Assembly (NCBI GenBank): GCA_018524725.1
Contig: JAEUWP010000266.1
Location: 1-64,000 of the forward strand
Length of the DNA: 64,000 bases
DNA from: Podaxis mareebaensis
Taxonomy: Eukaryota; Basidiomycota; Agaricomycetes; Agaricales; Agaricaceae
Direction: 5' to 3'
The translations under genes and the position numbers were made by a program. Every line of letters begins with the position of its first letter. Positions within the stretch are counted from its first letter, which is position 1. Below the pieces are notes generated by a model, which had not been told where the DNA came from, searched no databases, and was given only the letters and a program-made list of their open reading frames with translations. This document shows positions 56,720 through 64,000 of this stretch, piece after piece.

Positions 56720-59518
56720 CTGCTAATTCAGCCGGGTAGGTGCTAGAACCAGGGATCCATCGGATTCTTCTGTTTGCCATTCATTGCAGGCCACCGCACA
56801 CAACTTGATATATCATGCAATCGCTGGCGGCGTCCGAGAGTTCGCCGCAATTACCGCATGCACAGAGATTATCCTGGACAATCTCCCAGGAGGTCACTAT
56901 TACCTTATCATTGGTAATATATTTTGAAAGTTTACTGCCCTGAGAACGCCATAAGCGTGACATATATGCTGCAAACCCTGATATCGAGTAACGTGCCTCA
57001 GTAAGGGAGCAGTCGTCGACTCGAACGAGCTCTAGAGCTCGGGTTGCGAAAAGGTGGTAGTCGGGTCGATTTGCTGAGTGCCCGGCTAATGAACCCGAGG
57101 CTCCGTAAGTAAATTCTCCAGAGGATCGAGCATCAGGGTCAATTCGCTGAGTTCGAGAAGTCAGGGAAGCCGTATTAGTATTCTCGAAAATCTGAGTTGA
57201 AGTATTGAAGAGCGGGCTTATGCTGCCACTGGTATGGAAGAACCAGTCTTGTGGATACTATGGTGCGCAAATCTCGTAAGGTGGAGGGTATTATCATTTA
57301 GTCCAAGGAGATCTGGAGATGTAATATCCATGAACGATCCCTGAAGACGGTGTTAATCTGGTTCGCCTGTAGCATGCACCATAACGTTTCTTGAATAGTT
57401 GGTCTCCTGGTGAGCAGCCAGCTCACTTTCCACCCAGTGGTTATAGATCGCGGATTCCGTTTCAGTATGACGAAAATCAGGAAATCACTTCAAAAACCAT
57501 CATTGGAGGTAAAGTGTAATTACGTATGTTAAACGCGAGCCTTGGCAATGAAAATCATGGTGCAGCGGATTTGCGCTAAGGGTAGCGGAGAAACGATACG
57601 ACCTAGGCTTCCCTGTTCTTCGTTGACAGATCTTCAGGTGTGTTCTCGGAGCCACAGTACTTGCCACTCCCGGTAAGAACAAGCGGCTCCAGGCGCAAGC
57701 TATGATTAACGCTTTACCAGATTGAAACCGGATTGATCGCCATAGGACTGTTCAGTATGGGTTGAGCGGAATGGCAGCTTGTCGAGGTGGCGTAAAGACC
57801 CTGAAAGAACGAAGGCGGCCCGGGAGGCCACAAGTGCCCTTTTGGTCCGTCAGATATATTTTTGGTTGAGTTGCGGTCCGACGAGGCGAAGTTAATCCAG
57901 AGAAAAATCGATCCCAGGTGAGTATGTTTCAGGCTCGCGACCTCAAGTTCCACAGATTGTTTGTTTGCCGTTCGAACTTGAGATGTCCTTTACGAAGGAC
58001 GCCTACTACAAGTATGCAAGACGAATCGCGGAACTCGCTGAAGTAATTTTGGAGGTACAGGAGCAATACAAATGGCAAGAGGCTATAAGGGCCGGGGAAG
58101 AATGACTGGGGTATGTGTGTGGTTGGGGGAGGAAAGGAAGGGCAGGAAAACATCGCTGCCAATGGGACATAGGGGCTCTGAAGATTTGCTCACGTAAGCA
58201 GAAAAGATGGAGCACGTGAATGCAGGGAGGCGGAGGCGTCAAGTTATTTACGAGTTTAATTGCATATTTAGATTTTCTACTCTCCATGGTGTTCAGTCTC
58301 ATGTATAGCTCATGCACAGTTACACTTTGAACAATTGGGATGGCAGTCAGTCTCAGGGAGAGGCAGGAAGCGGTGCAATCCGCAATTCAAAACACAGTCT
58401 CAAGCATACGCTATCTCCAGAACATGACCAGTCGATGTTTAAGCCCACGTCGGGTATGCTGTCAACCAACGATGTGGAGCGGGCCAACGACGCGTCTTAT
58501 GGAACACAGGAAGTTGGACTCCACGATTGGATAATGTCGGAAGAGTTAGAGAGTAAAGGAAGGAAGATGGTGTGTCAGGACGCGCTTTTGACTCGTTACA
58601 GTTTCTAATTATCACATAGGCAAATGGTGTTAAGCATTCTCGGGATGTTACCACCCGTGGAATTGTTCGAGGCAACCAAGTATCAGATGCTTTGGTTGCC
58701 CCTGTATTCCAGGCCCGCAGCTCTGAGTCTACAGCTTTAGTCCATGGTCAGGGACATCCGATCAGGTTAATTTCGAACGGTCGCGTTCAAGATCAGGTAG
58801 GTCAGAGGTGCCTATGTTTCTAATAATCCGTCCATCTGTGACAACTAGTTATTGACGCACGCGATCCAGGCATATCCGTTACCTTACTCCCAGAACGCGA
58901 AGAAGCTCACTACATCTGGACCCCGGGCTACGCAGATCGCTGCTTCTGTCGTCTCTATGCCTGTTCAATCGGGTCCTATGTGTGACAAGCAAGACACACC
59001 TGGCGCAAGGAGAGCTGTATGTTCTTCGCTTCCGTATATACGTATTAAAGTGAGGACGAATTCATCACAGTTGCCTACACGTCGTCATCCTCCGTCATCC
59101 TCACAAACCCTGTTGTTTCTGAACTCTCAAGCTCGGTCAAATAGCACCCAGGTACTTTCAAACTCGATCTATCCGCTCCACTATATTAATTCCACAAAGG
59201 AATTGCACCCTTCGCGGAGTTCCAATCATGCAGTTCCTCCGGTTCGGCCAGCATTGACGGGAGAGGCGGCAGGAACGAAAGGCATGAAAGTACCTCCCAC
59301 CATTGAGAAAGCTGCAGGTGTTCCTACATTGCTGGCATTGGACTATCGACTAAAACATCTATACTTAGTTGCCCAGTGCTTTGAATTTAACGTTGGCGAG
59401 AATGCCTTCTATAATTTTGCCTTCAAAGGTGTCTACTCCTGCTACAGGACTAAACAGGGACGGGGACGCTAGGGCAATACCTAACACTGCCGTTCAAACA
59501 TACTATTTTGAACAACCT
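56720..59518. other. Gene-poor region
   Basis: About 2.8 kb without a recognisable gene. The longest frame (58852-59472, +) is Ser/Thr/Pro-rich and has no intron logic or family features. Confidence 0.45.
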
Positions 59519-62500
59519 ATGTCTAAGGTGTGTCGAATTTTCATTATTACAACATGGTTTTCATTCATGTTGGGAATAGCCACCTCAATCAGCTTTGAGA
59601 ATATCGACGATATCCAATACCGCCTCCAGTGCAACGGATAATCATGTTGGTGACGTTAATATCACCTTTTGCAGTATCCTCATTTTTCATCTTTGATTAT
59701 TTTCAAGCCCAAACCGTCGCTTCAATCGCCTACACTTCCTGCTGGGAGACGCAAACAACTTAACATCCCCACTACTTCACCTGTTTCACCCTCAGCTGAA
59801 CGCCGTACACCTCACGAGGCTCCTTCACCTCGGCTTCCTCGCTCGGAACCTGATGCATCCCAACAAACGGTGATTGATATTTGATCCGCAATCCAAGTTC
59901 GTGGCACTGATTATGACTGTAGATTCCATCTTCCGTTCCTCCATCGCCTTCGTCGTCCCCTAATCTGCAACTATTCAACATTGATCATGACCACGAAGAT
60001 GAGTACACGAGTGCCGATGCTGATGGTGAGAGCATCGATGACCTCGATTTTGAAGTATGTGCCTTCTAACCAATACGCTCTATGCTAAGCTAACATCGAA
60101 ATAAAGACTGCAGAATTTTCTCAACCCGCCACGCAGCCTACCATATCAGCACAACCTGAAGTCTCTTCCTTATCTCCAGCCCCATCCTCACGCCCTCGTT
60201 CATCTGCACGCTCTACAGCAATTATTCATCGCCCAAATCACGTTTTATCTACATCCGTATACGACCTTTTCACGCCTCCCCTGTCACCCTCTCAGGGACC
60301 CGGTAAACGAAACTCACAACAACGATCTACACGTTTGGCATACGTAGAAGTTCCGCCCTTGCCACCGGGGCGGTGCAAGGAAGATTATAGGCCTTTGAAA
60401 ATCGCTAGACGGGCTTTTGAGCGTTCAGGTAAACGTGAGCGCAATGAAGGAGCTTCGGAGTATGGGTTGAGTAGGAAAAGGAGGGTGTATTCGGAGGAGA
60501 GGGAGCGTGAGAGGAAGACCGGGAGGCACTGGGGGCAGGAAAAGAACAAGAAAAAAGTATCTGCTAAGGAGGCAACGAAGGAGCGGGAGGGAGAGGTGAG
60601 GGAGGAAGCGGAGGGACGGAAGGAGATGGCACCAATTCCAGTGTCGGATCGTACAACGTTTCAGCAACAGAGCCAACAGGAGGAATCCATCTTATCGGCT
60701 TTGTCTATGCGTCATCCGAACGAAACACCTTCGCAGAAAACGTTGCCGTCTGGAATGCCCGCGGACATGGCCGATGTTTCTCGACGGAAATCCCCATCGC
60801 CTTCTGTTCATTCAACTTCGACACTACCAAAAGTTTCGTCACCTGCTATTTCTTCCCCTCCTCCGAAGCGATCGAAACCCAATCTGACGCTCACTTCTAT
60901 CGCGTCCGCTTCCAGTGCCTCCATATCCACCCTCCGAGACTTGTCGCAACCTCCTCCGACCACTGCAATTACGGGCACCGCCACGACCTTATCACCCCAG
61001 GAGCCTGTAATCCGGGGGCTCGAAGTCCATACCGTGTGCCACCATTCACCAATAGTAACCTACTTCCACACTCGATTCGTTCGAAACGTGTTGAAGAGTG
61101 GACCAGATGAATGGTCAGCACCGGATATGCGAGCGGACAAGAAATGCATCAAGTCACGCGGGTTTAGTTGGAATAGTTATTCGTCCTTCTCTGGAGCTGG
61201 AAGCGAAGTCACCGACGAAGACGAAGAGGAAGCTAGGTTTGACATTGGAGGGAGTGTGCTGTGGGAGGGATGTTCGTCTGATGAGGAGGAACAGGAAGGT
61301 TTTCAGCTTCAAACGATGCAGGAACAGAAAGGAAACCAGGGGTGCCAGGAGGATGTGAAGGAAATGCTGGACGCTTCTCGGAAGGGAAGGGAACCAAGTG
61401 TTGTGCCCCGAACGGTTGTGCCTCATCCGGGATCCATGGATACTGCGTACATGCAACCCACTATGCCAGTGCCTAAAATCGATCTGTCGCAGGTTTTAAG
61501 GTCTCAGAAGACGGCCAGTGCGAGGAGGAAGCGTAAGGCGAAGGAGGGGGAGGGAGGCACCGCCACACCATTACCAGCTTCCCGCTCGGCGCAAGCTAAT
61601 CGAACGGTGCCTCAGACCTCTAGCTCGCACATCCAGCCTCAGCTACTGCCGCAACCCTCTTCTGCTCAGTTGTCCGAGCCTCCGCGATACCTTTCCGAAA
61701 AGGCTCGGGGCAAGCAAAAAGCTATCGACCCAACACCGGCCAGCCCGGGTCAACACTCTGCTTATCATAACACACTTCTGTCCCCCATCGCCGCAACCGA
61801 TTTTTGTGATCCGATCATGTACTCCCCAACGAACACTTTTGGGGGCTCGCATCATCCTGTCAGTCTGCATGAAATATTTGAAAGAAATTTGGAGGAACAC
61901 ACGGTCTTCGATATGGAGTTGCTGGATAAGTCGCGGGACTCTGGGGAAGGACCCAGCGCTGCGGGAGCACCAGTTACCATCCCTAACCTTGCATCTCCAT
62001 CCTCAACACTCTACCGCGCCGATGGGAGCCCGTTCCGCTCTCAGTCGAACACAGACCTCTTTTTGATTTCTTCATTGTCGAGCGTTGGCCCCTCTATGTT
62101 TCGTCCCTTGGATGCATTTGCCTCGTATCATGATCCAAATAGAGTGTCGTTGGATGGGGAGAAGGGCGAACAAGTTATGACAATTAATCCGGCATTTTTG
62201 GATGGTGGTCATGAGGATAGTAGCAGCAATTATCTTAACGAGACAGACTTGAAATTGAAATTGGGTGGGATGGCGGATGATGAACAGGTCATCGAGGTTG
62301 GGAAGGGGACGCTCGAGGCGAACATACATAATGAGACGTTGGATGCGGACGTGGAACATCAACCTGTTGCGGGATCCCCGATCACTCGATCTCCAAGCGC
62401 ATCTTCAAGTTCTTCAAGGCCATCACGATCGCAATCGCCATTCTCTGCTCCTGCCCGGCCCGGACTAACACCTCTATTCTACAATTTTGGAAGAACCTCA

Positions 62501-64000
62501 AGAACCCCCGAGTTTCTTGATCATCAGGTGGGCAGCTGCGTGCCTCAAGCTGAGGATGGACCTCCGATCAGTTCACACTCGACATCTTTGGCACTTGCCG
62601 AGCATAAATTCTCAAATTCACGCGCCAAGGCCTTCGGGGCAGATGAAGATGAGGCCGAGGAGGAGGCGGAGGTTCAGCAGAACCTCGAGGCTACATCAAC
62701 GTCGGATGAGGACTTCATTGGATCGTCGGAATCTGAGGACTCACGACCCTCACGACAAGCAAGACGGACCGGTCCCATTATAAGGAAGAAACACCCTAAA
62801 GCAGAACCGTTGCCAGCGAGATCAACGTCGGCATCGGCATTCACACCTGCAAAGGATTCTATCTCTGTTTCCCGCGCACAAGAATGGGAATGCGGCGAGG
62901 AAGTGTCTTATTGTCATCAATGTAGGCGCAAAACGTCCAGGCTGAAAATGACATGCCTTTGCGAGAAAAAATTTTGCAATCGGTGTATCTCTGTTCGGTA
63001 CATATCCTTTATATCAATCTCTCTGTCTCTGGTTACTAATAATGTCGTTATAGCTACCCATCGATTTCATTTCGTTTACAGCTGGACGACTTTGAATGCC
63101 CATATTGCCGCAATATATGCAACTGCGACATTTGCTCTCGGAAACGCGGGGAAGACTATGTCAGCCTCAGGATTTCTTTGGGACAGGTGCCCAAGGGAAG
63201 CTCGACGCCAGCTGTGCCTGTGGCTCAACCACCAAGGCCACGAAGAACGCGGCCGTTAGCGTCGTCCTCTATTGTTCCTTTGCCGCCACCTGAGCCTATT
63301 GACGATATCGCTGGTCCATTCTCTTTCTGGGGAAGTATATACGATTTCGATGGACACAAGATCGCCACCGGTTTCGCAGGCCCTGACGAGGACAAAGTAG
63401 TGGTTGCGAATGCTGTCGAGGGATACAAGAGACCTGCACCCCAAGAATACGTGGAGGATGACCTACCTACTACGCGGACGTTCGTTGGTGCATATCAACC
63501 TTCATGGAGGCTCGGCAGGAATCCCATAATCAAGGAACCGGACGAGAGAGGAAGATCTCGTCGGATTCGCAATAATGTTGAAGGCGAAGACAGCACAACC
63601 CGATGGTTTGTTGGCAAGGAGTATTTGTTATATTACCCGGTGGTTGCGTATTCCAGGGATCTGCGGCCCCAAAACCCGTTCAGTGACTTGTCGTCGCTCT
63701 CGTCATTGTCAGATGACTCCGATGTCGAGGTTGACGTTAAGACTGCCTCTCCTTCGCAAGGTGAGCGTTCAAATCCTAAACCTTGATCCCATTGCTAAGC
63801 AATCTGGACCTCTCTAATGTGGTGTGTTGGGCTATTTTTGACCCTTCCTAGATAACAAGATCTCAAGTGGTATCAACGCCACCGACAAGATCAAGAACGC
63901 AGGTGCTGATTTTGATCCCAACATTGTTGAAACCAGGGATACCATTCGTGCTCTTTCGGCCGCACTAGAAGCTTGTGGAGTGATGGTCAAGATTGACCGG
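59519..64000 (+). CDS. Large nuclear protein with CDCA7-like 4CXXC_R1 zinc finger, 3' end beyond window
   Basis: Supported exons are 59675-59869, 59923-60054, 60107-62997, 63054-63760 and 63852 to beyond 64000, all in phase. The first exon is uncertain: ATGTCTAAG at 59519 with a GTGTGT donor fits in frame. Over 1,000 residues of Ser/Pro-rich, charged, presumably disordered sequence contain basic runs (GLSRKRRVYSEERERERK). A Cys-rich domain encoded at about 62890-63150 follows: YCHQCRRKTSRLKMTCLC, KKFCNRCISVRY, then after the intron DDFECPYCRNICNCDICSRKRG. This is the 4CXXC_R1 pattern of CDCA7, a DNA-binding partner of the HELLS/LSH remodeller in maintenance of cytosine methylation. The final visible part is acidic. 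Naming it a CDCA7 orthologue is inference. Confidence 0.8.

Noticed and set aside
60425..60676. Leu/Pro-rich minus-strand frame
   Set aside because: Antisense of the charged, disordered part of the CDCA7-like gene.

Overview
The window looks like nuclear DNA of a mushroom-forming basidiomycete (Agaricomycetes). The genes are split by many 40-75 nt GT-AG introns with CTRAY-like branch sites. Several families are typical of these fungi: NACHT-WD40 NLRs, F-box proteins with an N-terminal coiled coil, an AA9 polysaccharide monooxygenase, a GMC oxidoreductase and a division-1 chitin synthase. All exon joins below were worked out by hand from splice motifs and phase; every complete model closes in frame.

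Layout, left to right. 1-3561 (-): the 5' part of a NACHT-WD40 NLR whose near-identical 126-bp WD repeats run off the left edge. 4097-5886 (-): a second gene sharing an exon-intron module with the NLR but lacking NACHT and WD40. 6318-8686 (-): a SAP-like small protein and an F-box-like protein. 8983-9079 (-), 14863-14958 (+) and 15419-15515 (+): three tRNA-Gly(GCC) genes with identical exons and different introns. 9237-14743: COQ1 polyprenyl diphosphate synthase (-) and a chitin synthase (+), divergently transcribed. 15796-18964: a NIMA-type kinase (+). 19136-26244: three tandem copies of an F-box gene block. The junctions carry broken pieces of the kinase 3' end and of the next F-box gene, so the duplication endpoints can be read directly. 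26047-27247 (-): the intact copy of that flanking F-box gene.

From 28996: HYM1/Mo25 (-), a decayed secreted-protein gene (+), an O-methyltransferase (+), PUF6 (-) and IES6 (+) sharing a 184-bp divergent promoter, a mitochondrial-looking unknown (+), a GMC oxidoreductase (-), a haloacid dehalogenase (+), an AA9 LPMO (+), GNA1 (+), then about 6 kb with almost no genes except a glutathione-transferase relic. At the right edge is a large gene (+) with a CDCA7-like 4CXXC_R1 zinc finger, cut by the window end.

Several genes fit one cell-wall and cell-polarity theme: GNA1 feeds UDP-GlcNAc to chitin synthase, and HYM1 is a morphogenesis (RAM/MOR) scaffold. They are not clustered as a pathway. The most unusual parts are the NLR locus (concerted WD repeats, duplicated exons, a predicted 13-nt micro-exon) and the tandem F-box block with its fossil breakpoints.
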